The notes under the pieces are model-generated. The model did no database searches, was not told where the DNA came from, and was given only the letters and a program-made list of their open reading frames with translations. Of a DNA stretch of 64,000 nucleotides, positions 34,556 to 48,575 are shown piece by piece (position 1 is the first letter of the stretch; every line of letters starts with the position of its first letter). The stretch comes from Auanema rhodensis. Lineage: Eukaryota; Nematoda; Chromadorea; Rhabditida; Rhabditidae. Where the stretch lies: positions 15,074,501-15,138,500 of the forward strand of contig OZ059899.1 of NCBI GenBank assembly GCA_964057225.1, read 5' to 3'. The translations under genes were made by a program, and so were the position numbers.

Positions 34556-34976
34556 CTTGAAAGTATACATTGCTTCAAACGAGAAACAAGGGTCTTCCCC
34601 CTCAAAGTTTTGGATTAAAATACCTTCCGTAATCAGCAAATAGAAGAAAAGACAGTTAAACAAGATGAGAAATTGAGAAAATGAAGAAGAAAAAGACAGA
34701 AGATGAAACATTGTGGGAGGTTTGCAGGAGGTATGATAATCCCGTAACCAGTATTACTGGTCCAAAATCCTCTTTAAGTTCTTTCAACTATTCTCCGTCG
34801 ATAACTTATTTGCAACATTCTAATGATCATTTTGCTCTGTCGTTCAAAATCTGAATTCAACTGTTTATGGAATCATTAACTATATTAATATTATATTTTA
34901 ACTATATTATTATATTCAAGTTTTAGGGTAAAAACATGTCGGATTATGTGCCTGTTGCCCACATGTTCCGAATGGT
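33817..34976 (-). repeat. Right terminal inverted repeat (1.16 kb)
   Basis: Reverse complement of 30141-31301. It carries a pure (GA)n tract at 34503-34555 and ends ...TTCCGAATGGT at 34976. Confidence 0.95.
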
Positions 34977-35104
34977 TTTTCGAGCACAACTTGACGAGTA
35001 AGTTCATTTGAAAGAATATTTCATATAAATCTTATTAGTGTCTTTACTATTACGTTTAATCAGTTTTAATAAGACAATGAAAGAAAAAGGAATGTGTGTG
35101 TGTG

Positions 35105-35139
<35 letters not shown>

Positions 35140-38100
35140 GGGTTGGGGAGTGGGTCAGAAGAACTGATTTGGTTGGCAACTTAACAAACTTGATGAATCA
35201 ACTTTGTGTTTTTCCTTTCTTAATTGATTACATTGATAGATAAACGTGAATAGTTGTCAGCGAATATTTGTTTATTTATTAAATTTGAAATTAGATTTTT
35301 ATAAGAAATACTGTTGTTTATTACATTCATATACATAATTATATCAAAAAATGTACTTTTGAGTGCAATTAAATGTCATTTTTTGAAATTTTTCATTAAT
35401 TTTAATTAAAAAACTTCAAAATATATCAGTATAATATATAATCTTGATCCTCTCTTCCTATTTTCTGAAGTTATCTCATAATTTCTTCTTTCTATTCCCA
35501 TAATATAATAAATTCACTGTTTTCTAGTTTTAAAATTAATTATTACATATAATTAAAAAGAAAACTGTTTTCCGAGACATTTATGATCCGTACGGGACCT
35601 TTTTTCTTTTTGCAATTATCAGATGTGTTACCTACATCCATAAGATTGCGAATAGTTATGACTATATTTGCATTTCGGCCATCTAAGTGTGTGCATCCCC
35701 CTCCCCTTCAATCTCTCATTGTTCTCTTTATCTTTCTCTTATATACCCCGAGGCAACTTTCTCCTACAACCTCTGTCTTGATGCAAGAGTGAGAAAAGAT
35801 AGAGATAAGAAGTATCAATCGTTCTTCTTCTCTCGTCCTTAGAAGAAGATGAAGAAGAAGACGACGACGACGACGACGATGACAACGACAATCTTACATT
35901 AAATTTGTCGGTAAAGACACAATACATCAATAGATCAAAATCGATTATTATCTTAATTTGAAGAACAGTCATACATGTACTCCTCATCTCTTCCATCTCC
36001 TCTATTTCGCCCTAAGGCGTTGTTCTGTCCTCATTAATCGTTTGTTTCTTGGCCTTTCCCATCTCTACTACTCTTATCATCATCAATACCATCATAATGT
36101 ACGACTTTCTTCATATTCATTCTACTATTTCGAATAAGCATAAGCTTCATTCCTTTCTTGTAACTCAGATTTTAGCCTCAATCCCTTGATAAACAAACAA
36201 GCAAACAAATAAATAAACAAACAAACATTGTTATCCCTTGTCCCTATCAGTTTATTTCAACATTCTCTTCATATTTCTATGATTATTCCTCTTCTTCTTC
36301 CTCCTAATACTTCGTTTATTCTAAATATTCAACTTTCTAATCTAATAATTCAAATTTTCAAAAAGTCGAATCATCACCATCTAAGATCTTTGATCATCTG
36401 GGATACTATCTGTTCGAATTGCTTTTTCCTTCAACCTCATCATCATCATGAAAGACGGCAGCAACCCCCCCCCCCCAACCCACACCATCAATATCATTCA
36501 TCGTTAGACCCGATTCTCCAGATTCTTTGAAACCAAAATTTCTTCAGCTTCATCATCATATCTATCATATTTGTTTCTGATATGCTATATGCATATGATT
36601 ACCTTTTCTTTTATTTCATTTTAACTGTCAACATTTCTTCTCATAGAAACTCAAATCTAATAATCTATTCGTGTTCGTCTTCTTAACCATATCATGCTTA
36701 TACTACTGATAATGATGACTAACAAGTTCAATTGTTAATCAGCTTTACATTCAAACATTCTTTGCAACTTTTCTTATTCGAACATTTTCTAGCAACTTCA
36801 ATATACAAACAACCATATCTCTCATGTGGATTTCCTCTACACTTTACAAGCTTATTAGTATTAACATCTCAATTTCAAAAACACACAAATACACACATAA
36901 CTATTGTTTTTTAATTTATTTTCTTTTAAATTAATTAATCTTATTCTTAATCAACTCTTCAGGTGATTTATAAATCTTCAAATACTTCTATCATTCATCT
37001 ATCTTCATCAACAAATTCATTTTTAAACTGTTCTTCCTGTTGATAAATCGTTTCTTCAACAAAAAAAAACAAAAAAAAACTGAAATCATTCTAAGTTTAA
37101 ACAAAGTTTTAACAATAAAAGTAAATTGACTTCTTCTTTATCATCATCATTATCTTCTTCTTATTCTTCTTTTTCTTCGTCTTCTTCTTCTATTATTCTG
37201 AAAAAAGGACATTTAGAAACTTAAAGCTTAAAGCATTGCTAAGTATTACAACTTACAACCATTACTAGTACCATCTTCCATCAGCTAATGATGTTCTTTA
37301 CAATCAAGCTTACCACAACAATGCCTTTTACAAATCATTGACATCGTCTATATTTATCCTTAGCTTTTCTTTTTCTATCATCATTCTTCCAAAAACTTTT
37401 ATTTTCCTTTCTTTATTTTTCTCTACAAATTATATTTTATTTATTAAATTCTCTCTTTCACTCTCTTTCTCTCTTTCACCTTCTCTCTCTCTCTTTCTCT
37501 CTCTGTTACTCTTTCTCTCTCTCTTTCGAGACCAAAATAACCTCTGCCATACTTTGATTGGACTTATTTTGGACTAACTTTCATATTGCTTTACTCTGTT
37601 GTGTATATTCAATCATATTTTTTTCACCCAAAAAATGATCAAACTACATATGTATCAGTTACTAAAACTAAGAAACATGAATATACAAGCATTACTTTAA
37701 CTATACTATATATATATCATTAACTATTACATATATATATAAATAATATAAATAATATAAATAATAATAATATATTTAATATAAATTAATTTATATTATT
37801 CTTTAACTATATATATATATAATATTTGTATTAAAGTAATATTACACATACTCATATTTTATAATTAATTTATTTGAAAATAAAAAGAAAATGAATGAAA
37901 ACGATATTAGTCATATGTGATTAAGTCAAAATACTTCTTCTTTTCATTTCGTATATAAAACTTTTTCTTTTCAATTCTTCATTTATTATATTAACTATAA
38001 TTATAATTTATATTCAAATTAATTTAAATAATAATAAATCTTATTTTATTTTCATCATCATTAACATCAGTAATCATTGATTTTATATAAAAAACAACAA

Positions 38101-38647
38101 CATTTTCTTTTTTTTTTATTTGTTTGATTTTAGCAACTTGTATCCTGCAACTTGTATCTTAGAACTTAATCTATCTTCTTCTTCCTCTTCCTCATCATCT
38201 CAATATCTTTCTCTCTCTCTCTCTCTCTTATACATTATTTTTCTTTATCTCTTTATCTCTTTATCTCTATTTCTCTTTATGTTTTTATGTTTTAATTTTC
38301 TATTATTATCCTATTACCTAAGATTTGCACCTGATATTCGTTTTCAACAACTCATAGTTTGACATTAAAGATAAGATATATTTGAAAACAGTCACTATTT
38401 TTCATAAAAATGAGAAAAAGAATTTTTTTATTTTTTGAAAATTATTTAATTATATGAAATTAAGTTGTTATTTGATATTTAACTATATTTATGAAGATTA
38501 GCATATATGCTATGATATGCTCACGTAACTGTTCACGTAACTGTTCACGTAACTGAATTTTCATCATTTTGGGTTAATATCGTTCTGATGACACAAAACT
38601 ATAATTCTTTTATTTTTTAAATTTCTTTTAATTTTATATTTTATCAG
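34977..38647. other. Microsatellite-rich block, no gene called
   Basis: Flank of the element, then repeat-dense sequence. It holds (GT)n then (GA)n at 35093-35136, trinucleotide GAA/GAC at 35840-35885, an (AAAC/AAAT)n stretch at 36185-36228, a C12 run at 36465-36476, CT-rich tracts at 37445-37525 and 38205-38230, and (AT)-rich sequence at 37700-37830. Three tandem copies of a 12-bp unit GTTCACGTAACT lie at 38519-38555. Open frames are Ser/Phe/Leu-rich and repeat-derived. From about 36.5 to 38.0 kb it is T-rich with no gene signal. Confidence 0.55.
38519..38555. repeat. Three tandem copies of a 12-bp ACGTAAC-containing unit
   Basis: The unit (T)TCACGTAACTG is repeated three times, about 110 bp upstream of the exon at 38667. 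A promoter role is possible because the next gene begins here. Confidence 0.8.
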
Positions 38648-38666
38648 AATTGCTTCAACTGGAGTC

Positions 38667-39065
38667 ATGCCTTCAGCTAATGGAGCTTTGTCTAAACTAC
38701 TTTGCTCATGCTATTCGCCATCAGCTGCATCAGCTTCAAGAGTAAATGGATCAGCCGTTTCTTCAACAGATTCACCATCTCGACGACATCTGATGAAGAA
38801 TCAGAATAATGACGATGATGGTATGGGATTATATCTTCTAGTTCATACCTTTAATATCATCATTACAGCATATCCATATGAAGCTGCTGTTAAGGACAAC
38901 GACAACAGCACATCAGCTCCTTCATTTCAGTCAGAAGCATTAAATGCTGCTGATGCTGATAAGAATGAACGTCTAAACAAAGATCACCATCACGTGCATC
39001 ATGATGACAATCGTCTGGATTCCAATCAGTCACCAGTTCATCCTCACATCAGTGAGCCATCTGAG
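38667..39065 (+). CDS. Two exons of an unrecognised Ser/Asn/His/Asp-rich protein (possible first exons of a giant-intron gene)
   Basis: Exon A 38667-38820 and exon B 38869-39065 are separated by a 48-nt intron (GTATGG..TTACAG) that is itself open in frame. Together they read 117 aa, beginning MPSANGALSKLLCSCYSPSA and ending HPHISEPSE, then a good donor (GAG/GTACGT) in phase 0. The sequence is hydrophilic and low in order, typical of a cytosolic N-terminal tail. The frame stays open upstream of the ATG to an acceptor at 38647 (TTTTATCAG), giving IASTGV before the Met, so this may be an internal exon or a trans-spliced first exon. Codon use is mixed and unlike the surrounding pyrimidine repeats, which is the main evidence that it is coding. 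No family recognised. Confidence 0.6.
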
Positions 39066-42000
39066 GTACGTGCTAGAAGCTTAAATTTCATTTTTGTGAA
39101 CCCTTATTCCTGGCTACGTGATATTACTAACAGCTATCTCATCTCTCATGTTTGAACAGTAGAGGTAGAAATGAAAGAGGACGATTTTTCTGAATTAAAT
39201 TGACTGGTCATTTTTATTTTTCTCTAAATCTCTTATCGCTCACCTTAATTTGTATTCATCTCTCTTGTATACCTCGTATACATCATCGACCCATTTACCA
39301 TTAAAGGGCAGAACTTCTCTTAAGTTCCTCTTCATTTTTCGTATGTTTTTCCTTCGCAATACATTTCCTCTCTTAACCACAATCTCATCTTCCTGTTTCT
39401 TGAAGACATAGACATGACAACTAGGTCACACACATAAGCAGCCTTCTTCCCCCTCTCTTTTTCTTTTTTTCTCTCTTTCTCTCACTTTCTCTCTCTCTTT
39501 CTCTCCCTTTGTGCCTTCCTCTCTTTCTTTCCCTCGTTCTGTTCCTTAACCTCCTTCAATGACGCAGCTTCAACTACTTCTGTAGTCTTTATCGTTCAAG
39601 TGAAAACTTTGTCATTAACTGAATTTTAGCTTTTTCTGAATTTGAAATTGAACTTATTGAGTATTTGGTCTTCAAACCGTCAAGAGCAGTTCACGCAAAT
39701 TCTTGCGCTTTCTCTCCCTCTAACTCCCTCTCCCTCTCTCCCTATCTCGCTCTCTCTTTTCTTTTTTGGTCTCGATCACATACTGCCAATGCTTACCGTT
39801 TGCTGATACAAAGAACGTGAAAACATTAACGTACCTCCATACCATTCTTCTCCTACCCCCCGTCGCAGAAAAAAAAAACTGTAATCGGCTTGACCTTTTT
39901 TCTTTAAATAATTGGAAATATTTGAACATTCGATGATAATCCGATCTTTCTGACCTTTCCTCTTTGCTATATGTGTTCTTAATCAGTTGAATGAGTCAAG
40001 AAAAGAAATAAAAATTCTCTCAAGACGAACAATGAGAAAGTAAGGGAATGAAAGCAAAAAAATTCTTTTTTTTTTCCGTTTGACTTCATGACGTAATAAC
40101 AGCAATCTGAAGCAATTTTCCGTCTAATTTCATCTTATGGTGTTTTGATGTTGGGAAATGTATTGTTAGATAGTTACTCAAGTGATGCTTCATTCATCCA
40201 TCTTCTACTTTCATCATCATCCTCCTCGTCGTTGTCATCGTTGTCCACGACTTCAAAGATGTCGACGTTGTTCATCTTCTCGTGACCCCTCATTTCCTGT
40301 CGATTTTCCGTTGTGAATTCAGTCTCTGTGTTCTTACCCCCAATTACCCTCGAAAAGTCATATCGTTTTCAATTTCTATTTTCATCTGTTTTTTGTCATC
40401 AGGTCCCCACTTGTTGCTTACTTTCTTCGTTTCTTTCTTTTTCATCTTTCTTCATCCTTTTTTTTTCTGCCGAACAACGTATGTTTCAGCAAAATCTATA
40501 AATAGATATATACCGTGTTGATAATAAAGTATCCACCTGTAATAAGGTGATACATCTGGCTCAATCACTTGTTAAACGTGTGCAGATGTTACCTAGAACA
40601 TATAGTGCTGGTTGAACTGATCATTGGTCTCATCTCTACATGTTTAGGTAGCGGTGCTGATGACAATAAATTTCAGTATCTACAAATTCAAACATCCATA
40701 TTGTTGTTTAATTCTAAAATTCAGAAGTGCCTCAGGGCAATACATCAACATACTAATCTCACCATCTCCCCTCTTTCTCGCTGCCTTACACATTCTTTTT
40801 CCCCATTTTCTCATTTTTTCCAATATTTTCCAGTAGAGCTTGATTTATTTGTTTATTTGTACATGGTAAATAGATATTTATTCTCTAACTATTCCAATAA
40901 TCATCTTCGAAATGTTAATAGCTGACCTTAAAAGTAAATAAGTTGGAAGTAAGTTTTGCGATAACTGAAGCTCCATTACACATGTTCATGTTGTTGTTGT
41001 TGCTGCTGCTACAGATGTGGTTGCTGCTCTGAATGTCCTTTGTCGGCTTTCAGGAGGAAAAAACAGTTTCCGATTTCTCTCACACATTCTCTATTTACTT
41101 TGGAACAATTCACATGACCGATGACCATCTATGGTTAATGCTCATTCACCTCATTCAGCTCTTTACTTTCCGTTTTCATTCTCATCGTTGCTTGTCCTCT
41201 TCTTCCTCAGCTTGTTCAAGCTGTTTTTGGAAGAAAAAAATAAGATGAAAAGAAGAAGACCGGTGTCCTAGGTAGACAGTGTAAACGAATGGGCGACGAG
41301 AGAAGCATGCAAGCCGCTACTAGCTGGCTAAGTTGCTAATCAGCTCAAACAGCAGCACCAGAGACATTATTGTGGTGAGGCTGCCTCCTGCATCATTTCA
41401 TCAGCAACTAGCATAACGGAATGGACGCCGAAATGAAGACGAGATGAGAGTTTGATGTTGCCTCAGGGCATTAGTCTTCCGACAATCAACAATGGCTTTT
41501 TGATGCAGCTCTTTGTTTTCTCCTTAACTGCTCATACTGAGTCAGTAGCAGCTTATTTCGTTTTCTCTTTACCTCCTATCATATGTGATATTCAGCTACA
41601 CATGTACAGAATCTGTATTACTATACATGATATCTCATGATATCTCACGATTCAGAAGCTATAAACGATGTTTTCAAATACAAACTTCAACTTTTATCTT
41701 TGTCTTTCATATCATTGACAATACCTACTTGACATGACATTGGATTTGTCAGGTTCCAACTAGCACTACGACGACAGGGCACAGACGCACGTTGTCGTCG
41801 CCATCGTCGTAGACGTCGACATCTGCGTCGTCATCATTATCGTTGTCTTCGTCATTCGTCGTTGTCAAGCTCTCTTACCCAATCCCACGTCCCTTTCATC
41901 ATCATCCATACTATACATATCACACAATTGGCCTTGAAATTACCGCCCAACCCGCAAAAAAAAATTGAAAAAGTATTAGTAATGAGACCAATTTTGATTT

Positions 42001-43529
42001 TATTTAATTAACTCTCAATTCATTATGTGTTCTTAATTTGTATTCTGTGTAACTGTATTTCACACCATTACGATTACTTTAATAATCATTTGGCATTGAT
42101 CCAAAGTAATATTTAAGATTTTCGTTATTAACTATGCTCATATAGTAAAGATAATTATAGAATAATGCAACTTATCTATTTTTATAAGAAAGTTAATCGA
42201 AATGCAAACGAAAGATTAGAATTTCTTCCTCTCCTTCTTCTTCTTCTGTCGTTGAACGCCACTTAGTTGCCGATTGCTCGACTAACGATGATGATACAAA
42301 GTATGATGTGATGAAAAACCTTAATGAATCGAACTTTTCCATAATTCTCTTTTAATCTTTTGATCATTTCTCTCAATCATATCGTTAACTGTCTATATGT
42401 ACTTCCTGTGAACTTTTGTATTCATCGTCCAGTTAACCTACAGATGAAAGGTCGGTGCCATGTTGCTATGGATGACAGCATCTATACGGTTGTTTCATTT
42501 GATTCAAGCTTTTGAAATATTTGTGCATCTCAACTATCTTTAAAAAGTCCTGCGTATTGGTAAAGAGAGAGAGAGAAAGAGAAAAAAAAACATAGAGAGA
42601 GAGGAAAACTGCTGGAAGTCCAATTATAGATTGTTGTGTAACTGGAACTTGACTAGATCACTTGTCACGTCATCTGATTTTGACATATACACATTGCCTC
42701 TACATCATCACCATCATCATCATCATCATCGGAAGGGTTTTGTATATTAAGCCGATGACAGCAATAACCATTAACTATGTCTTCACATATCCTTTCGCTC
42801 TCTCTCTATCTCTCTCTTACCCCTTTCCAACTTTCTATACCTCTCTCTCTCTCTCCCTCTCTCCCCCCTTTCTCTCTCTCCCTTTTGTACTTAACTCTTT
42901 TTTCCTTTATTTCACCTCTTTATCCAACTGCCCACCTCGCATACATCATTCCTCTGCTGCTACATCAGGAATTTTTTTTTTCGCAAATGTTTGCTGAAAA
43001 ACAAATATACATACATACATTGCCTCAGGCTAGTATTCAATGTGGTTGGCTTGCTTATTATCCTTCTTGTTTTACCTCATCGTGTAGCTGAGCCTTATGG
43101 CCTGACGCTCTTCGTAATCAGTATCTTTGATGATATGACACTTCAATTTGTCTTTTTCAACATTGTCATATGTGTGTTCGATGAAAGAGAGAAGACCTGT
43201 TCCAACCATATACGATCATTATCATCATCCTTATCAAACTATCAGATGCAAAAGGCTTTATCGATGATATCGTTATCATTTGGATTCGTTGCGGTTTCCA
43301 TCGACGACCGTTGATGACGGCGACCACGGCGATGGCTGAGAAGACGTCGTCGTTAACGATGTTGGACATTCCCCGTACTCCTCATATTCGCCTGTGGCGA
43401 TGTATCATAGTTTTCAGACTCATAGGTATCTTATGTTTGTGGATATGTATTCTTCATCTTTTTCACTCTCCCTCTCGATATCTACATAATCCAAAGTCAC
43501 TTTCTCTTCTCGTAGCCTTTCTTCTAATA

Positions 43530-43531
43530 TC

Positions 43532-43576
<45 letters not shown>
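43530..43576. repeat. (CT)n microsatellite
   Basis: CT dinucleotide array of about 46 bp followed by CACTCACTC. Confidence 0.9.
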
Positions 43577-43580
<4 letters not shown>

Positions 43581-46500
43581 ACTCTCTTCCACCTCCTCTC
43601 TTCCTTTCACCTATCTACTCCTCTCCCTTTCTCTCAATATTCTTCGGAATAAAATCTTTTTTTCCATCTCGACATCTTCCAAACCATATGTTAATTCATG
43701 TTGTCTTCTATCCGGCCGACGAACCGTTTCCATCTCCCGCAAAGCACCTTCATCTCATCGCCGTCTAAACTCTACTTGCTGCTGCTGGTTCAGCCCTCCG
43801 GCGATAATCGACCTTTTAATTGAACAAATCGATTGATTCTGAATGATTTCTGACCATATACCGCCAGCAATTTTCGTTTCAAAACTCTTTCTTCAATCTT
43901 GCAAGCATCATATTCTATCAGATCATGATTTTGCGTATGAGTATCATCTTCTAACTGCCAATTCTAATCATTTTCTGGTAAAAAATTATCCAATATAATC
44001 CACTTGTTTTTCTCATTCTTCTTAAGCTTTTTCAATATTTTTGTTTTAAATTTAGAATGTTTTGACTATTTTCATGTTATTCTTGTCTTCTTACCATATA
44101 CCACATAGGTTATTTATATTCTAATTATACATAAATACATAAATATATTGATATATAACTATACATATATAATATAATTTAATTATATACTATATACTAT
44201 ATATAATATATAGATAAATAGATTTTTGTTTGTTTTAGTTTTTTGGCCGCTAATACCATATCAACTTCATCTTCTTCATTCCTATAACTTTATAGCATTT
44301 CCTCTATCCCTCTCTTTCTTTCATTTTTTAAAAGAAATATATTTGTATCTTTGATTTTTGAAATACAGCTGTAACCAACATCATAATATATATTTTAAAG
44401 AGTATTATTAGAAAATACATCTAAATACTATGTAAAGTTGAGAGAGTACTAGAGAAAATGTTGAATACTAGTAGCATACCAGGCTGATCCGTCTGCCTGT
44501 TTTCCTCATCAAAATCGGCAATTATTGTCAAGTTCTACACGAAATTCGGGTCGTTTGAAACGGCTAAGCCGTTCCGACTGCACTTTGGCCTTCTGCCATT
44601 CGCATGTAAACAAGCTAACTTCTTAGAGAAGCAACTTTGTTTCTCTCTCTAACTGTCTTTTTCTATCTCGCAGTCTCTTAAGGTTTCGTACTCTCTCTCT
44701 CTCGTTCACTTATTCTATTGAAACTTGCCTCACAAGGAGTTAGCAATCAGATGACGTCAATCATTTTGCAGAACTTCTTCATAACAATCTTTCTTTGTAA
44801 AAGAGTAAGTAAGTAAGTAAGTGAGATGATGTTCAGTTCATGTTCCACTGCAAAGACATACATGTATGTCAGTCAGTCAGTTAGTTGGTTCACGTACTCA
44901 CGTGTAACAACATGCTGATGTATCATAAGCTATAAACTAGTTGATTTCATCGTGTTCACCATCCTCTCCCTTCACATCTAAATGTTTCGTTTTTCTGAAG
45001 AAAAATGGATGTATTTGTCATCTCTATTCGGAAAAACATTTGCAGCTTAAGCTCAACCAACTTTGCAATGTGCTGCTTGCTATTTTCTCGTCGATCTCTT
45101 ATCGTATGTTAGAGGGCGAGGGGGGGGGTTGAGAATAGGATATACTAAAATAGAATTTCTTGATCTCTCTCTATGTCTCTTTATCTCTCTCTCTTTCCAT
45201 TTTTCTCTCTCTTTCTCTTTTTCTTTCCATTTTAAATTGAAAAAAAAGTTTTTAATTAGATTAAACTGCTTATATAAGCTGCTGCAACTTTTGTAATTTG
45301 TTTTTGAATTTTCTCATTTTGTTCATCGTCTTCCTTTTCGATAGATCTATCTCCTCAAAATTAAATATATATTATTCGTTTATTTCTGTTTTTTTTCCAT
45401 CAAATGTGATTTCTCTGATAGTTTGATGCTCACAATCATACATCTATGTCGTTGTCGTCGCTGTTCATGTTCATGATAAGAGACAACTTCTGACAGAAAA
45501 CCTTGTATGTGTCTTACATCTACCCTAGTCATGTTACATTTAAGATTTTGAGATGTGAAGAAGTCTTTTCATGTTAAGTTTGACTTATCATCCATACAAC
45601 GGAAATGTTCTTCTTCTTCTTCTTCTTTTCCTTCTTCTTATTCTGTAGAATCGGTAATGAAGACGTGAAGTCAGCATGAACGAGACGACGTCGAACGATG
45701 TGATGTGATGTTCAAGGTCGTATGTATCCTCGTCAGTTTCCTCCATCCATGTATTTCCTTGTTAGAAGTAACATTATCACTTGAATTAATTGCAAAATTC
45801 TGATTTGATCTGTCAGCCGCAATAGCCGTCACCAGTAAGCGAATTGTCAATCACAACAGTTCAAAATCGTTTTTCTGAGATTTCCAAAGTTTCTCTTCGC
45901 TTGTTCACGTTTTTTAACAAAAATTTTCACGCCAATAAACAGATGATTGATACCTGTTAGATGGTAGATGGTGTTATAGGTTTACATCATTATCATCATC
46001 GTAACCGTCATCACCTACAGCGCTGTCGTTAACTCCACTTCATCGTCTTCTACAGAATCTACAGTTGATGTTGATGCTTCTGATGATGATGATGATGATG
46101 ATGTTTCATCTACAAAACTCTATTTACATGTTAATGTGAACGAGATATTGTTATTTTAGATTCTCATGTTAGTCATTCGATCACATTACATTTCAAATGT
46201 CTTTCAATAACCTTTTTCAGTCTTTCATATCGAAACTTTTCATATGAAACATTACTTATTTTGAACTTATTCCTTATATCTTCAAATGTTTTCGTTTTGA
46301 AACCATTTTTAATTAAAAATACAAAATAGGTTTAAAGATATAATTCATCTTCTCTCTCTTTCTCTCTCTCTTCCCACTTCCTCCCTCTCTCTCTCTATTG
46401 TTCAACAACTTCCGCTTTGTTTTTCAACTTTAACTTATGCTATTTTAATTCTTTTACTCTTATTATATATTTTAATGTTCTTATGTGCTCATGTAAAATT

Positions 46501-48469
46501 ACAAAATGCTGCTGAAAATGCCTTTAAGCTGTTAATTTAATGTCTTGCAACCTTTTAAATCCAATGGCATTTGAATAACCATAAAAACGATGTTGAAAGC
46601 GAAACATTTTTCTTGCTATATTAGAAAATTTCATTTCCTTCAATTTACTTTTATATTCTCTTTATTTTCATTTTTGTTTTCTTTAAGTCATTAAAATCCG
46701 TAATTCACCTCTTCCCTCTATCAGCATTAAGCTGATTTCAATGAAAATGAACTTTTCTTTTCCTTTTATTCAGCATTGTTTCTATGTTTAGCTTTAAACT
46801 GAAACCGTTTCGAACGGTCGACACAACGTCCGGCCAATCAGCTCAGCTGTTTTCCTTTTGATCGTCAATTGCTTGTCGTTGTCGTCGCCTTCTTCTTCGT
46901 TTGTGGTCTTCTGTCCAATTTCTTTTATCTTGTCACCGTCGCCGTCGCCGTTGTCTTCTTCTGCTTCTTCTTCTTTTCTGCTATCTGTAGGCAAGCAATA
47001 GAGCTTTGCTCATCGTATTCTCCTTTTCAATCGTCTTTTCAATCTCTCTAACTGTCTAATTCTCTTTGCTTTTCATATACAATCTATTTCTAACATCTCT
47101 TGTTATCGTTTTCCTTTCTCAATCCTTGTCAATATTTCCTGTCATTGTCGTTGTTATGGTACTTTACTTCACTTCTGATATAGCATGGCTTCATGATAAC
47201 TGATCTGAATCGCAATCAACTTAAGCTAATGCCAATCAGCATTACCTCACTCTCTCTCTCTCTTTCTCTATCTTTCCCTCTATTTTTTTCTCCAGAAACT
47301 AACTTTTTTCTTTGATTGTTTGGTTCTTTCAACTTTGCAATAGTTGAGCACAGTGATGCTTTCTAGTTGTCCACCATCTCTCAATCGCTTCAATGGAATC
47401 AATTGACCATTTGAGGAAAGAAAAAAGAAAAAAAGTCGTTCAATCAGTTCTTTTTCAACTTTTTTTCCAATAACCTATTGCAAGAGAAGTTCTCTCTGTA
47501 GAAAGAGGGAGATGGTGAAAAGGGAGAAGAAAACATGTTTCTTTTCCATTTTTACTCTTTTTGCTTCTTTTTTTTTTCAATAAAAATGAGACAATGCTCT
47601 GCGCTGATTGTAGGCTCTTCCATATTTTCTTTCATTTTTTTCTTTTTTTTCTTCTTGTTTATATTCTTTTTTTTGTTTTCTAATTTTACCGTAAAACTAT
47701 GAAATCATTTTGAATGTTTTACAAACGCATTGTTGTCAATGTGTTCACCGTATTTTCATTAAATTTCTTATATGCCTCCTCCTTCCCCCTAAGGCAATAA
47801 AGTTGCTTTGTAAGCTGACAAAAAGATTAAAATGTTTTGGCAACATGGTTTGATTGCTGTGATAATGTGCTGAAACAAGATTTGAGACTCATAGTTCGTT
47901 TGTCTCATGTCCTCCCACTCAACCGATTTCTCACCTGGATGCTAGTCTGCTTCCGATCACACCCAATAACTATGCTAAACTCGATTACTTTCATTGAAAA
48001 AACATTCGTCTCCACCTCTTTTTAGCGTTTTTTTCAATCTTTGAACATGAATCTCTCTTTCCTTCTTTCCCCCATCCCCCCCCCTCTCTCTCTCTTTAAT
48101 TCTCTTTATCTTTCTATCTATTTCTCTTATATTTCTACACAAAACCTTTCATTCTCTCATATTCGCTTTCCTATTGACATTCACACTTTATTTCAATTCG
48201 TTTTACTACCTCTTCTTACGTTCTACAACATCATGATTCACATAGAACCTCCCCCCCCCCATCTGAAAGCCATTTCCATCAACAACATCATCATCATGAA
48301 ACGACATGTTATCACGTGGCTTCTTCTTCATTTCAACTTTGCTACTTCTATAGCTCCTATACCGGCTATTTCAACTTTGAAAACTTTTTTTTCTTTTAAC
48401 GAAAGAAAGGCAGAGGTTCAAAAAAAAACGTTTTCAACCGAATAAGAACAGAAAGACGAGAGAAAAAGA

Positions 48470-48480
48470 GAAAGAGAGTA

Positions 48481-48512
<32 letters not shown>

Positions 48513-48529
48513 TGAGAGAGAGAGAGAGA

Positions 48530-48573
<44 letters not shown>

Positions 48574-48575
48574 GG
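48470..48575. repeat. (GA)n microsatellite cluster
   Basis: About 105 bp of GA dinucleotides interrupted by AA and GTGA; two overlapping frames read it as Ser-Leu repeats on the minus strand. Confidence 0.95.

Larger units (their letters stand above)
30141..34976. mobile_element. Maverick/Polinton-type element, internally deleted
   Basis: A 4.8-kb unit bounded by long inverted repeats (30141-31301 and 33817-34976). Between them are broken remnants of two genes typical of Maverick/Polinton virus-like transposons: a capsid-type protein on the plus strand and a retroviral-type integrase with chromodomain on the minus strand. Autonomous members are usually 15-20 kb and also carry a protein-primed DNA polymerase B, a packaging ATPase and a protease; none of these is visible, so most of the interior is gone. 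Both remaining genes carry stop codons and frameshifts. I see no six-base target duplication at the ends (TCTATG on the left, TTTTCG on the right). Confidence 0.85.
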
